From: JABFRJ01 sp031365465
Lineage (GTDB): Bacteria > Pseudomonadota > Alphaproteobacteria > Rhizobiales > Hyphomicrobiaceae
Direction of reading: 5' to 3'
Assembly (NCBI GenBank): GCA_031365465.1
Contig: JANLYD010000292.1
Coordinates: forward strand, 1 to 30,272
Length of the DNA: 30,272 nucleotides
Under the pieces are notes generated by a model. It was not told where the DNA came from. It did no database searches and saw nothing but the letters and a program-made list of their open reading frames with translations. Positions 13,771-22,368 of this stretch are shown here, piece by piece (within the stretch, counting starts at the first letter, position 1; each line of letters starts with the position of its first letter). Made by a program: the position numbers and the translations under genes.

Positions 13771-14663
13771 CGGCCGCTACAATAGCCACCAAGAAAAAAT
13801 TGCGTTCGATGCTGTTCGTCCCCGCCGACAGCGAGCCTAAGCTCGCGAAGGCGGTTTCCAATCCAGCCGACGCGCTGATACTCGATCTCGAAGATTCCGT
13901 CGCAGAAGCGCGCAAAATCGGCGCGCGAACGACCGCTGCCGAATTTATCGTCGCTCAAGCCGGTGCCATCACAGCCCAGGTATTTGTCCGCATCAATCCG
14001 CTGACGACGCCGCTGGCGATGGGAGATCTTGCTGCTGTCGTCGTTCCCGGTCTCGCTGGCATCATGTTGCCGAAGGCAGGCTCAGCAGCCGACATCGTAC
14101 GGCTCGGTCATTGCCTCGACGCGCTGGAGGCGCGCGCCGGCTTACGGCAGGGAACAGTCTGCATCGTGCCGGTCGCCACCGAAACCGCCGCAGCGATGCT
14201 GAACATGCAGAGTTACGTTGGGCCCGTACCACGTTTGGCCGCCATGACCTGGGGTGCGGAGGATCTTTCTGCAGTCATCGGCGCCGTTTCCAATCGCGAG
14301 GACGACGGCGCGCTCTCGCCACTCTACATGCTCGCCAATTCGTTGTGCCTCTGCGCCGCGACCGCTGCCGGTGTGTCAGCCATCGACACCCTTTTCGCCG
14401 ACTTCCGTGATGGCCCCGGGCTTGCTGCAGCGTGCCGCGTCTCGCGCCGGCGCGGCTTCCGCGGCCGCATCGCCATTCATCCCGATCAATCCGCCATAAT
14501 CAATGCCGCTTATGCGCCGACGCCGCAGGAATTGGCGCATGCTCAGCGCATCGTCGACGCGTTCGCCTCCAGCCCCGATGCTGGTACGCTCAGTATCGAT
14601 GGTCTGATGGTCGACCGTCCGCACTTGACACAAGCGCTGCTCACGCTGGCGCAGTCTGAATGA
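13767..14663 (+). CDS. HpcH/HpaI (CitE-like) CoA-ester lyase
   Basis: The 298-residue TIM-barrel protein has the CitE/Mcl-type motifs in order: RSMLFVPAD (13-21), the acidic segment LILDLEDSV (37-45), the Arg in VFVRINPL (75), MLPKAGS (100-106), the metal-binding Glu in PVATETAA, WGAEDLS, and AIHPDQ near the C-terminus. Relatives make or split CoA thioesters of hydroxy-acids such as malyl-, citramalyl- or beta-methylmalyl-CoA with a divalent metal. Here it could perform the retro-aldol step that releases a small acid from a branched or alicyclic intermediate. The ATG overlaps the MaoC stop (ATGA), with GAGGAAG upstream, so expression is coupled. The specific substrate is unknown. Confidence 0.9.
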   Translation: MTAATIATKKKLRSMLFVPADSEPKLAKAVSNPADALILDLEDSVAEARKIGARTTAAEFIVAQAGAITAQVFVRINPLTTPLAMGDLAAVVVPGLAGIMLPKAGSAADIVRLGHCLDALEARAGLRQGTVCIVPVATETAAAMLNMQSYVGPVPRLAAMTWGAEDLSAVIGAVSNREDDGALSPLYMLANSLCLCAATAAGVSAIDTLFADFRDGPGLAAACRVSRRRGFRGRIAIHPDQSAIINAAYAPTPQELAHAQRIVDAFASSPDAGTLSIDGLMVDRPHLTQALLTLAQSE

Positions 14664-14691
14664 CGTCCGCTAGCGGGCGCTGGAGACAACG

Positions 14692-15858
14692 ATGGATTTT
14701 TCGATTTCCGAGGACCACAGGTCGATCCGCGAAGGCGTCGCCAGCGTGGTCCGCAAGTTCGGCGACGATTACTGGTACGACCGCGACGACGACGGCGAGT
14801 TTCCTCACGCCTTCCATCGCGCCATGGCCGAAGCCGGCTGGCTCGGTATTACCATGCCGCACGAATACGGCGGCACCGGTCTTGGCGTAACCGAAGCCGC
14901 AATCATGATGCACGAAGTGGCAAGCCATGGTGGTGGCATGGCTGCGGCATCGAGCGTGCACATCAATCTGTTTGGTCCCCATCCCATCGTCGTCGTCGGC
15001 ACGCCCGATCAGAAGAAGCGCTGGCTGCCACCGCTGATCGCCGGCACGGAACAGTGCTGTTTCGGCTTCACCGAACCCGATGCCGGGTTGAACACCACGG
15101 CCATCAAGACGTTCGCGCAGAAAATCCCCGGCGGCTATTTGGTGCACGGCCAGAAGGTGTGGACCTCGACGGCGCAAGTCGCCAACAAGATCATGCTGCT
15201 GACGCGCACCACCAAGCTCGAAGACTGCAAGCGTCCCACCGACGGCATCACCATTTTCTATACTGATCTCGACCGCTCGAAGATCGAGGTGCGTCGCATT
15301 CCGAAGATGGGCCGCAAGGCTGTCGATTCGAACGCCATCTTCATCGACGGCTTGTTCATTCCCGAAAGCGATAGGATCGGCGAGGAAGGCAAGGGCTTCT
15401 CCTATATCCTGCACAGTCTCAATCCGGAGCGGGTGTTGGTCGCGGCCGAGGCCGTCGGGATCGGCCAGGATGCGTTGCGCCGCGCCACCAAATATGCCCG
15501 CGAACGCGTCGTTTTCGGTCGCCCCATCGGCCAGAACCAAGGCATTCAGCATCCGCTCGCGGAATGCTGGATGGGGCTCGAAGCCGCCTGGGCGATGGCC
15601 ATGAAGAGCGCCTGGCTCTACGACCAGCACCAACCCTGCGGTGCCGAAGCCAACACGGCGAAGTTTCTCGGCGCGCGCGCCGGCTTTGCCGCCTGCCAGC
15701 AAGCCGTGCTGACCCATGGCGGTTTCGGCTACGCCAAGGAATATCACGTTGAGCGCCTATTTCGCGAAGTGATGATCACGCGCATCGCGCCGGTGACCGA
15801 GCAACTGATCTTGTCGTTCGTCGCCGAAAAAGTACTCGACCTGCCGAAATCGTACTGA
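14692..15858 (+). CDS. Acyl-CoA dehydrogenase
   Basis: The 388-residue flavoenzyme has the full ACAD fold. FGFTEPDAGLNTT forms the FAD/substrate loop, KVWTSTAQVANKIMLLTRT the start of the beta-domain, and GEEGKGFSYILHSLNPERVLVAAEAVGIGQDALRRA the third domain. The C-terminus holds HGGFGYAKEYHVERLFREVMITRIAPVTEQL. The usual YEGT Glu site is replaced by a PVTEQ segment, while the LCAD/IVD-like site has Glu in NPERV, so that Glu may be the base. Proteins with this ending are common in terpenoid and branched-acid clusters. The ATG follows GGAGA, 28 bases after the lyase stop. It probably forms alkenoyl-CoA from an unidentified substrate. Confidence 0.9.
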   Translation: MDFSISEDHRSIREGVASVVRKFGDDYWYDRDDDGEFPHAFHRAMAEAGWLGITMPHEYGGTGLGVTEAAIMMHEVASHGGGMAAASSVHINLFGPHPIVVVGTPDQKKRWLPPLIAGTEQCCFGFTEPDAGLNTTAIKTFAQKIPGGYLVHGQKVWTSTAQVANKIMLLTRTTKLEDCKRPTDGITIFYTDLDRSKIEVRRIPKMGRKAVDSNAIFIDGLFIPESDRIGEEGKGFSYILHSLNPERVLVAAEAVGIGQDALRRATKYARERVVFGRPIGQNQGIQHPLAECWMGLEAAWAMAMKSAWLYDQHQPCGAEANTAKFLGARAGFAACQQAVLTHGGFGYAKEYHVERLFREVMITRIAPVTEQLILSFVAEKVLDLPKSY

Positions 15859-15876
15859 GTCCGCAAAGGAAACCGT

Positions 15877-17076
15877 GTGTTCAAACGCGAGTTGTTCAAC
15901 GCCGATCACGACGCCTTCCGGCGAACGGTGCAACGCTTCATCGAACTCGAAATTGCGCCATTCCATGCTGAATGGGAGGAGACTGGCGTAGTGCCGCGGT
16001 CGCTGTGGCTGAAGGCAGGAGCGGCCGGATTACTCTGCTGCACGGTGCCTGAACAATATGGCGGTGCCGGCGTCGATTATCTGTTCGACGTGGTGGTGTT
16101 CGAGGAGATGGCGCGTTCCGGTTTCAGCGGCCCCGGTTTCATGATCCATTGCGATCTCGTTGCCACTTACATCGCCAGCTTCGGCAGTGAAGCACAGAAG
16201 CGCCAGTGGTTGCCGAAGATGGTTGCCGGTGAGGCGATCGGATCGCTCGGCATGACCGAGCCGCACGCGGGCTCCGACTTGAAGGCGATCCGCACCAAGG
16301 CGGTCCGCGACGGCGACAGCTTCGTCATATCAGGTCAGAAGGTCTTCATCTCGAACGGGCAACTGTGCGATCTCATCGTGCTCGCCACTAAAACCGACAG
16401 CACCGCCGGCGCCAAGGGTGTGACGCTGTTTCTCGTCGACACGCATCTGCCTGGTTTTCGTCGCGGCAAAAATCTGCACAAACTCGGCATGAAGGCGCAG
16501 GACACGTCCGAACTGTTTTTCGACGATCTGCGCGTGCCCGCGACGGCCATGCTCGGCGAAGAAGGCCGCGGCTTCGAACTGATGATGACCAAACTCGCGC
16601 AGGAGCGGCTCGCACAAGCGATCCGATCAGCGACAGTCGCCGAAACGGTAATTGACTACACTGTCGATTATACCGCCGAGCGCAAGGCTTTCGGGCAGAC
16701 AATTTCCGACTTTCAGAATACGCAATTCAAACTCGCCGAACTGAGAACGGAAGCGGTGATTGGCCGTCAGTTTACCGACCTTTGTATCGCGAAATTCATG
16801 AAGGGCGACCTCGACGCTATCGATGCTGCAATGGCCAAGATGTGGCTGAGCAATCTCCATTGCAAAGTCGTCGACGAGTGCCTGCAATTGTTCGGCGGCT
16901 GGGGCTACATGTGGGAATATCCGATCGCCCGTGCCTACGCGGACGCGCGCGTCGTCAAGATCGCCGGCGGCTCCATCGAAGTCATGAAGCATATCATCGG
17001 TCGCGACATGTTCGCCAAGCGCCGTTCTGCCAACGCATCCGACGGCGCCGCCAAACCTTCACGGAGGACGCTGTGA
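15877..17076 (+). CDS. Acyl-CoA dehydrogenase, long-chain type
   Basis: The 399-residue protein has LGMTEPHAGSDLKAIRT (124-140) for FAD and substrate binding, the beta-domain with VFISNGQLCDLIVLA, and the Q-rich third domain (KAFGQTISDFQNTQFKLAEL). Glu243 in KLAQERLAQA occupies the catalytic position of LCAD and isovaleryl-CoA dehydrogenase, and the C-terminal site has GGSIEVMK instead of YEGT, as expected for that group. The start is a GTG at 15877 with AAAGGA upstream; it lies 18 bases after the previous dehydrogenase. Two unlike dehydrogenases in tandem suggest successive oxidations or separate substrates. The stop overlaps the GTG start of the next gene. Confidence 0.9.
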   Translation: MFKRELFNADHDAFRRTVQRFIELEIAPFHAEWEETGVVPRSLWLKAGAAGLLCCTVPEQYGGAGVDYLFDVVVFEEMARSGFSGPGFMIHCDLVATYIASFGSEAQKRQWLPKMVAGEAIGSLGMTEPHAGSDLKAIRTKAVRDGDSFVISGQKVFISNGQLCDLIVLATKTDSTAGAKGVTLFLVDTHLPGFRRGKNLHKLGMKAQDTSELFFDDLRVPATAMLGEEGRGFELMMTKLAQERLAQAIRSATVAETVIDYTVDYTAERKAFGQTISDFQNTQFKLAELRTEAVIGRQFTDLCIAKFMKGDLDAIDAAMAKMWLSNLHCKVVDECLQLFGGWGYMWEYPIARAYADARVVKIAGGSIEVMKHIIGRDMFAKRRSANASDGAAKPSRRTL

Positions 17077-17975
17077 CCCCCTCGACATTCCGTGCCGACG
17101 TATTGTCCGGCAAACGCATTCTGATCACCGGCGGTGGCACCGGGCTCGGCAAGGAGCTTGCACGCCATTTCGTGGCGCATGGCGCAGCAGTCCACATCTG
17201 CGGCCGTCGCGAGGCTGTTCTGCAGCAGGCAGTCACCGAATTGACGGGTGCTGCTCAGCACGGCGGCAGCGCCGCGTATCATATTTGCGACGTACGCGAC
17301 GCCGATCAGATCGAGGCCATGGTTGATACGATCTGGCAAGGAGGTCCGCTCACCGGCCTCGTCAACAACGCTGCCGCCAATTTCATTTCGCCGTCCGTCG
17401 AGATCACTCCGCGCGGCTTTGCGGCCGTGCGCTCGACGGTGATGGACGGCGCGTTGTTCACGACACTGGCCTGTGGCAAGCGCTGGCTGGCCGAGGGGCT
17501 GCCGGGGTCCGTCGTCAGTATGCTCGTCACCTGGGTGTGGACGGGCTCTGCCTACGTGTTGCCCTCGACCATGGCGAAGACCGCCGTGCATGCCATGACG
17601 ATGTCGCTCGCGGTCGAGTGGGGTAGCCGCAATATCCGTGTCAATGCCGTCGCCCCCGGACCGTTCCCCACCGAGAGCGCGTGGGAAAAACTGGCGCCTA
17701 TCCCTAAAGCCAATGTCGGCGCAGCGTCCGCCGACGAAGTGCCGATGCAGCGCTACGGCCGCATGCCGGAGCTGTGCAATTTGCTGACGTTTCTGCAGGC
17801 AGACGGCTGTGACTATCTGACGGGACAAACGATCGCCATCGATGGCGGCCACCACCTCGCCGCGCCCAGTACGTTTGCCGCGCTCTGTAAGTTGACTCCG
17901 GAAGATTGGCTCGAGGCTAAGACGCTGGTGCGCGGCCGCGCCCAAAAGGAAAAGACCGAACGTAGCAAGGGCTGA
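17073..17975 (+). CDS. DECR-like short-chain dehydrogenase/reductase
   Basis: The 300-residue SDR has TGGGTGLG (19-26) and NNAAANF (98-104), and a C-terminal IDGG motif. The active-site tyrosine of YxxxK is absent: the aligned segment is PSTMAK with Ser165 and Lys169, and a Tyr sits at 161. Displaced tyrosines of this kind are found in 2,4-dienoyl-CoA reductases, so reduction of a conjugated dienoyl-CoA is the best guess. The GTG start overlaps the preceding stop (GTGA) with GGAGG five bases upstream, showing that the two are coupled. A ligase tail remnant follows its stop in the same frame. Confidence 0.87.
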   Translation: MTPSTFRADVLSGKRILITGGGTGLGKELARHFVAHGAAVHICGRREAVLQQAVTELTGAAQHGGSAAYHICDVRDADQIEAMVDTIWQGGPLTGLVNNAAANFISPSVEITPRGFAAVRSTVMDGALFTTLACGKRWLAEGLPGSVVSMLVTWVWTGSAYVLPSTMAKTAVHAMTMSLAVEWGSRNIRVNAVAPGPFPTESAWEKLAPIPKANVGAASADEVPMQRYGRMPELCNLLTFLQADGCDYLTGQTIAIDGGHHLAAPSTFAALCKLTPEDWLEAKTLVRGRAQKEKTERSKG

Positions 17976-18065
17976 TGGCATGACCACAAGTTGGGAGATA
18001 TCGACGGCCTGCCGCGTTCACCGACGGGAAAACTAGTGCGCCGGCAATTGCGCGAACAGGTTTTA
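17976..18065 (+). pseudogene. C-terminal remnant of an AMP-forming acyl-CoA ligase
   Basis: After the SDR stop and in the same frame the DNA encodes HDHKLGDIDGLPRSPTGKLV followed by RRQLREQVL. PRSPTGKLxRRxLR is the A10 motif at the very end of ANL ligases and holds their catalytic lysine. No start codon, no body of a ligase and no adenylation motif precede it, so this is the tail of a deleted gene. The rest of the interval to 18199 is unremarkable. Confidence 0.75.
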
Positions 18066-18199
18066 GGTACTCTCGACATCCAGGCAAAAAAATCCATGAA
18101 GAGTGGTCGTGGTGATCGGCTCGAAAAGTGCCGCGCCGCCACAGCCGGACGTTATGCCTCCTATGTTCCCGTTACATTAACCGGCAGGAAGCCGTGCAC

Positions 18200-19438
18200 A
18201 TGAGTTCAACACCATTGCAGGGCCTGAAGGTTCTTGATCTCTCCAAGGTCATTGCTGGACCGATGTGCGCGCAGTATCTCGGCGACATGGGCGCGGAAGT
18301 CATCAAGATCGAGGCCATCGAGAGCGGCGACGACACGCGTTCGATGCCGCCCTTCGCGACGGATCACGAAAGCCGGACAACCGGCACTATTTTTATGAGT
18401 TTCAACCGCAACAAACAAAGCGTCGCGGTCGACATGCGCAGTGACGCCGGGCGCGAGTTTATCCTGAAACTCGCGGACCGCGTCGATGTGGTAATCGAAA
18501 GTTTCGGTCCCGGAGCTACCAAGCGATTGGGCATCGATTCGGCTTCTTTGCGAGCGCGCAACCCTCGCCTGATCTGTTGTTGCATTTCAGGATTTGGCAG
18601 CGTCGGCCCCATGCGTGAAGGAAAGGGGTACGACGTCATTTTGCAGGCCTTCTCAGGCATGATGATGATGACGGGGACACCGGGCGGCGAGCCGGTACGG
18701 AGCCCATTTTCGCCCATTGATCAAGCAACGGGGCTGCACGCCCTTATCGGAATCCTGGCATTGTTGAATGAACGCAACAGGACGGGCATCGGTGGTTTGG
18801 TCGAGGCGTCGTTGTTCGACACCGCCGCGGCTTTTCTCGCCTACCCATTGCAGGCCTTTTGGGCGCGAGGAACGGAACCCCAGCGATCGGCGTCAGGTCA
18901 CGAGTCGCTCTGTCCTTACCAAGCATTTGAGACAGGCGACAAACCGATCATGCTCGGAGTGGCGAGCGATGGACTGTGGCGCACGTTCTGCAGAATCGCA
19001 GAATTGGATGCACTGGCTGACGATCCACGTTTTCGGACCAATGCGCTGCGGGTCGCCAATCGCGCTGAAACGGTGGCCATCGTCAACACAATGCTCGCGC
19101 GGCGAAATCGCGACGAGTGGTTGGAACGGCTTTCGGCAGGCGGCGTGCCCTGCGCGCCGATCCATACGCTGAGCGAGTTTTCAGACCATCCCCATACTTT
19201 GGAAAGCGGCATGGTGCATCGCAGCGAGGATCCGCGGTTCGGCTCGCTCCGAACTGTTGCCCAACCGGTCCGCTTCGACGGTTTACGCACTGAGATGAGG
19301 CAACCGCCACCGGATCTCGGCATTCACGGTCGTTCGGTGCTGAAAGCGACAGGTTACTCGGAGATAGAGATTTCCAATCTGGTCGCCGCTGGCGTCGTGC
19401 GCATACCTGCTGACGATCGGTCGGAGTTGCCGTCGTGA
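18200..19438 (+). CDS. CaiB/BaiF-type (class III) CoA transferase
   Basis: The 412-residue protein has the family order: PLQGLKVLDLSKVIAGPMCAQYLGDMGAEVIKIE (5-38), FMSFNRNKQSVAVD (65-78), GYDVILQAFSGMMMMTG (143-159), SPIDQATGLHALIGI, and GGLVEASLFDTAAAF, where Asp207 matches the catalytic Asp that forms the mixed anhydride. The C-terminal region (GVPCAPIHTLSEFSDHPHT) is also typical. It would pass CoA from one acid to another, giving an ATP-free activation route beside the synthetase at 24488. I chose the ATG at 18200 (AGGA upstream, family-typical N-terminus). It follows the ligase remnant by about 135 bases and ends 60 bases before operator B. Confidence 0.92.
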   Translation: MSSTPLQGLKVLDLSKVIAGPMCAQYLGDMGAEVIKIEAIESGDDTRSMPPFATDHESRTTGTIFMSFNRNKQSVAVDMRSDAGREFILKLADRVDVVIESFGPGATKRLGIDSASLRARNPRLICCCISGFGSVGPMREGKGYDVILQAFSGMMMMTGTPGGEPVRSPFSPIDQATGLHALIGILALLNERNRTGIGGLVEASLFDTAAAFLAYPLQAFWARGTEPQRSASGHESLCPYQAFETGDKPIMLGVASDGLWRTFCRIAELDALADDPRFRTNALRVANRAETVAIVNTMLARRNRDEWLERLSAGGVPCAPIHTLSEFSDHPHTLESGMVHRSEDPRFGSLRTVAQPVRFDGLRTEMRQPPPDLGIHGRSVLKATGYSEIEISNLVAAGVVRIPADDRSELPS

Positions 19439-19498
19439 TACGGCCACGCAAAGCAAAATGAAGTCAGGGACTGCCGATAGATTCATAATCGACAAAAC

Positions 19499-19516
19499 TA
19501 GTACAGTAGTGCATCA
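19499..19516. promoter_or_regulatory. Candidate operator B of the shared regulon
   Basis: On the minus strand the site reads TGATGCACTACTGTACTA, with 15 of 18 positions identical to operator A and identity continuing one base further (TTGATGCACTA). It lies 59 bases upstream of the first ATPase gene of the importer, within a 136-base gap after the CoA transferase, which supports a new promoter here. Confidence 0.6.
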
Positions 19517-19574
19517 ATATGTCGATGATCGCATTGCGCGCAATGCATGGGAAGAGATCAGCTGCAAGGTTCCA

Positions 19575-20408
19575 ATGTTGCGTCAGGCCGAGGTTGCAGT
19601 ATCAGCCGTTCGTCAAGAGCCGGCACAAGGCCTGTCGCTCGAGGTTGAAGACGTCGAGCTTCGTTTCGGCGGTATTCGCGCATTGCGGGGCGTTTCGTTC
19701 TCGGCGCAGCCGGGCCAAATAACTGCCGTTATCGGACCCAATGGCGCGGGCAAGACGAGCGTATTTAATACTATTTCCGGATTTTATCGTCCCGCGAGTG
19801 GTCGCATCAAATTGGGCCGCGAGGACATCACCACAATTCCGATCCATGCCCGAGCCAAACGCGGCCTCGCTCGTACGTTTCAGAATATCGCGCTGTTCCA
19901 TGGGCTTTCGGTACTCGAGAACATCAAGCTCGGCGGTCACCACACTATGAAGGCGGGCCTACTATCCGCACTGAGCTATAGCCGCAGCGCGCGCAACGAA
20001 GAAATCGCGCTTCGTGCCGAAATCGAGCGCAAGGTGATCGACTTCCTAGAGATCGACCACATCCGTCACCTTCCAGTCGGCGTGCTACCTTACGGCCTCC
20101 AGAAGCGCGTCGAACTGGCACGCGCCCTCGCCATGCAGCCGCAGGTCCTGCTCCTCGATGAACCAGTCGCCGGCATGAACCGCGAAGAAACGGAGGATAT
20201 GGCCCGCTTCATCCTCGACGTGCAGGAGGAATGGGGCGTTACCGTCCTGTTGGTCGAGCACGACATGGGCATGGTGATGGACATATCGAGCCATGTCGTC
20301 GTGCTGAATTTCGGCGAGGTGATTGCCGCAGGCACCCCCGGCGAAGTACGTCGCCAACCCAGCGTGATCGAGGCCTACCTCGGCGCCGAAAGCGGTGTGC
20401 CCGCATGA
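19575..20408 (+). CDS. HAAT-type ABC transporter ATPase (LivG-like)
   Basis: The 277-residue ATPase has Walker A GPNGAGKT (54-61), the Q-loop region FQNIALF, the LivG-type helix insert (GHHTMKAGLLSAL), a signature segment LPYGLQKRVELARALA in place of LSGGQ, Walker B LLLDEPVAGM, and the switch His in LLVEHDM. The LPYGLQKR form is normal for LivG proteins. The ATG at 19575 has AAGG upstream; a longer frame from 19458 would run across operator B. It overlaps livH-like by 4 bases. With the next genes it forms an importer of the branched-chain amino acid family, here probably for an organic acid that feeds the adjacent acyl-CoA pathway. Confidence 0.92.
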   Translation: MLRQAEVAVSAVRQEPAQGLSLEVEDVELRFGGIRALRGVSFSAQPGQITAVIGPNGAGKTSVFNTISGFYRPASGRIKLGREDITTIPIHARAKRGLARTFQNIALFHGLSVLENIKLGGHHTMKAGLLSALSYSRSARNEEIALRAEIERKVIDFLEIDHIRHLPVGVLPYGLQKRVELARALAMQPQVLLLDEPVAGMNREETEDMARFILDVQEEWGVTVLLVEHDMGMVMDISSHVVVLNFGEVIAAGTPGEVRRQPSVIEAYLGAESGVPA

Positions 20409-21277
20409 ACGAATTCATCGAATACAGTCTGCTCGGAATACTCTCCGGCGGCGTCACAGCGCTGATCGCCTTGAGCTTCGTGTTGATTTACAAGGGTACT
20501 GGCGTCGTCAATTTCGCCGTTGGCGAAGTCATGATGCTCGGCGCCTACTTCTACTATTCCGCCACCGTCATATTCGACCTCACGCCGATATTGGCACTGT
20601 CGCTCGCATTGATCGGTATCGCCGCGCTTGCCGTATTATTCGAGCGCCTCGTGTTGCGACCGCTTTCCGGTCAGCCTCAGGTCGCCGTTCTAATGGCGAC
20701 CATCGGTATGGCCAGCATTATTCACGGTAGCGTCGAAGCGGTGTGGGGAGGTGATACGTTTTCACCGTCGCCGTTGTTGCCACGCACGCCTCTGCTGATC
20801 AACGATATCCTGATACCCGGCGCTGTGCTCGGCAATTTCGCCGTAGCCTCCCTGCTGATTGCCGCCTTCTTCGCGTTCTTCCGCTTTACAAGCGTCGGTA
20901 TCGCGTTGCGTGCTACCGCGAGCGATCCGGTCACCGCCGCGACTCTCGGCATAGACATCAATGCGGCATTGCGATTGACATGGGTGCTGTCCGCCCTCGT
21001 TGGCACTGTTGCAGGTATCCTGATCGCTAGTTCCGCCGGCCTGTCGCCGATGTTGGCGGCTGCGGCCATGAGTGTGTTCGCCGCCATCATACTTGGCGGC
21101 CTCGACAGCATTGTCGGCGCGATCGTCGCCAGTCTGCTGGTTGGCTGGGTCGAGGCGCTCGCCGCTGGCTACCTCGGCGGCAAGTCGCGCGATCTCGTGC
21201 CATTCGTCGTCGTGCTGGCAATCCTGATCTTCAAACCCTACGGCATATTCGGCACACGCACGATCGAGAGGTTGTGA
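20405..21277 (+). CDS. HAAT-type ABC transporter permease (LivH-like)
   Basis: The 290-residue membrane protein has about eight hydrophobic helices and LivH-type landmarks: SLLGILSGGVTALIALSFVLIYKGTGVVNFAVGEVMMLGAY at the start, the conserved GIALRATASDPVTAATLGID loop, which couples to the ATPase, and AAIILGGLDSIVGAIVASLLVGWVEA near the end. The ATG at 20405 overlaps the ATPase stop (ATGA). It is followed directly by the second permease with a one-base gap. The substrate cannot be read from the sequence. Confidence 0.92.
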   Translation: MNEFIEYSLLGILSGGVTALIALSFVLIYKGTGVVNFAVGEVMMLGAYFYYSATVIFDLTPILALSLALIGIAALAVLFERLVLRPLSGQPQVAVLMATIGMASIIHGSVEAVWGGDTFSPSPLLPRTPLLINDILIPGAVLGNFAVASLLIAAFFAFFRFTSVGIALRATASDPVTAATLGIDINAALRLTWVLSALVGTVAGILIASSAGLSPMLAAAAMSVFAAIILGGLDSIVGAIVASLLVGWVEALAAGYLGGKSRDLVPFVVVLAILIFKPYGIFGTRTIERL

Positions 21278-21278
21278 G

Positions 21279-22319
21279 GTGAGAACCGGTATTTTCCACC
21301 AAACCTTCGCGTCCGACGAACGGCTCTGGCCCGTGCCGGTTGTGCGGTTATGGATGTCGCTTCTCGCGCTGGCGGTATTTTCGTTACCGCTCTGGGGTGG
21401 TGACTACGTGCTGGCGATGGCGTGCATAGTTGGCATCCACATCGTCGCAACGCTGGGCCTCAATATCACCACCGGGAACGCGGGCCTCATTTCGCTCAGC
21501 CACGGCGCCTTTCTCGGGGTCGGTTGTTACACCGTGGCCTGGCTCGGACACCGCGGCATCCCATTTTACGCGGCGTTGCCCGTCGCCGGCCTATCGACTG
21601 CCTGCCTCGGCGTGATCGTCGGACTGCCGAGCTTGCGCGTGAAGGGTGTCTATCTCGCCATTGCCACGTTGGCCGCGCATTTCATCCTAACCTTCATTTT
21701 CCGCGAATGGGGCGCGGTTACCGGCGGCGTTCCAGGCACCACCATTCCCCGCGCTGCGATCGGCGGCTTCGTTTTCGTTGGCGACCGCCGCAACTTCTAT
21801 CTTATCTACGGCTGTGCCTTCCTGCTCGCCATCGCCGCGCGCAATCTCGCACGCACCTACATTGGCCGCGCTTTCGTTGCAGTCCGCGATCGCGACATCA
21901 GCGCCGAAATTCTCGGCGTCAATCTGCTGCGCACCAAGCTGCAGGCTTTCGCCATTGGCGCCTTCTATGCCGGCGTCGCCGGCGGTCTGCTCGGCTATTT
22001 CTACGGTGCCATCACTCCGGAGTATTTCGTGCTGACGCTTTCGGTCTTCTATCTCGCCGCCGTCATTGTCGGCGGTCTCGGCACCGTGCTCGGCAGCGTA
22101 CTTGGCGCTGCATTCATGACATTCGTGCCGGAGGGATTGCGGCTTGTGGTCAATGCCAGCGTGCACTGGTTTCCGGGCATTGGCGGACTACTACTGCCCA
22201 TGGGACAGGCGGTTTTCGGCCTGCTGATCATTACCTTTTTGGTGTTCGAACCTCACGGTTTGGCAGCCTTGTGGGCGCGTGTCCGGCGCGTCTTCCATCT
22301 TTGGCCCTTCCGGACCTGA
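21279..22319 (+). CDS. HAAT-type ABC transporter permease (LivM-like)
   Basis: The 346-residue membrane protein shows the LivM pattern: GLNITTGNAGLISLSHGAFLGVG near the N-terminus, LPSLRVKGVYLAIATLAAHFI, the coupling loop IGRAFVAVRDRDISAEILGVNLLRTKLQAFAIGAFYAGVAGGL, and the GGLGTVLGSVLGAAFM segment. The GTG start at 21279 lies one base after the livH-like stop, with GAGAGG about nine bases upstream. An arginine-rich plus-strand frame overlapping it (21422 onward) is a shadow. Confidence 0.92.
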   Translation: MRTGIFHQTFASDERLWPVPVVRLWMSLLALAVFSLPLWGGDYVLAMACIVGIHIVATLGLNITTGNAGLISLSHGAFLGVGCYTVAWLGHRGIPFYAALPVAGLSTACLGVIVGLPSLRVKGVYLAIATLAAHFILTFIFREWGAVTGGVPGTTIPRAAIGGFVFVGDRRNFYLIYGCAFLLAIAARNLARTYIGRAFVAVRDRDISAEILGVNLLRTKLQAFAIGAFYAGVAGGLLGYFYGAITPEYFVLTLSVFYLAAVIVGGLGTVLGSVLGAAFMTFVPEGLRLVVNASVHWFPGIGGLLLPMGQAVFGLLIITFLVFEPHGLAALWARVRRVFHLWPFRT

Positions 22320-22368
22320 GTGCCTGCGATCAAAATCGACAAGAAGCATAGAAACTAAGGAGAGAAAC

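Noticed and set aside
14641..15747. Minus-strand open frame of 368 codons
   Set aside because: Exactly antisense to an acyl-CoA dehydrogenase with full motifs; no recognisable domain of its own.
16935..17987. Minus-strand open frame of 350 codons
   Set aside because: Antisense to the DECR-like SDR, with the low-complexity composition of a shadow frame.
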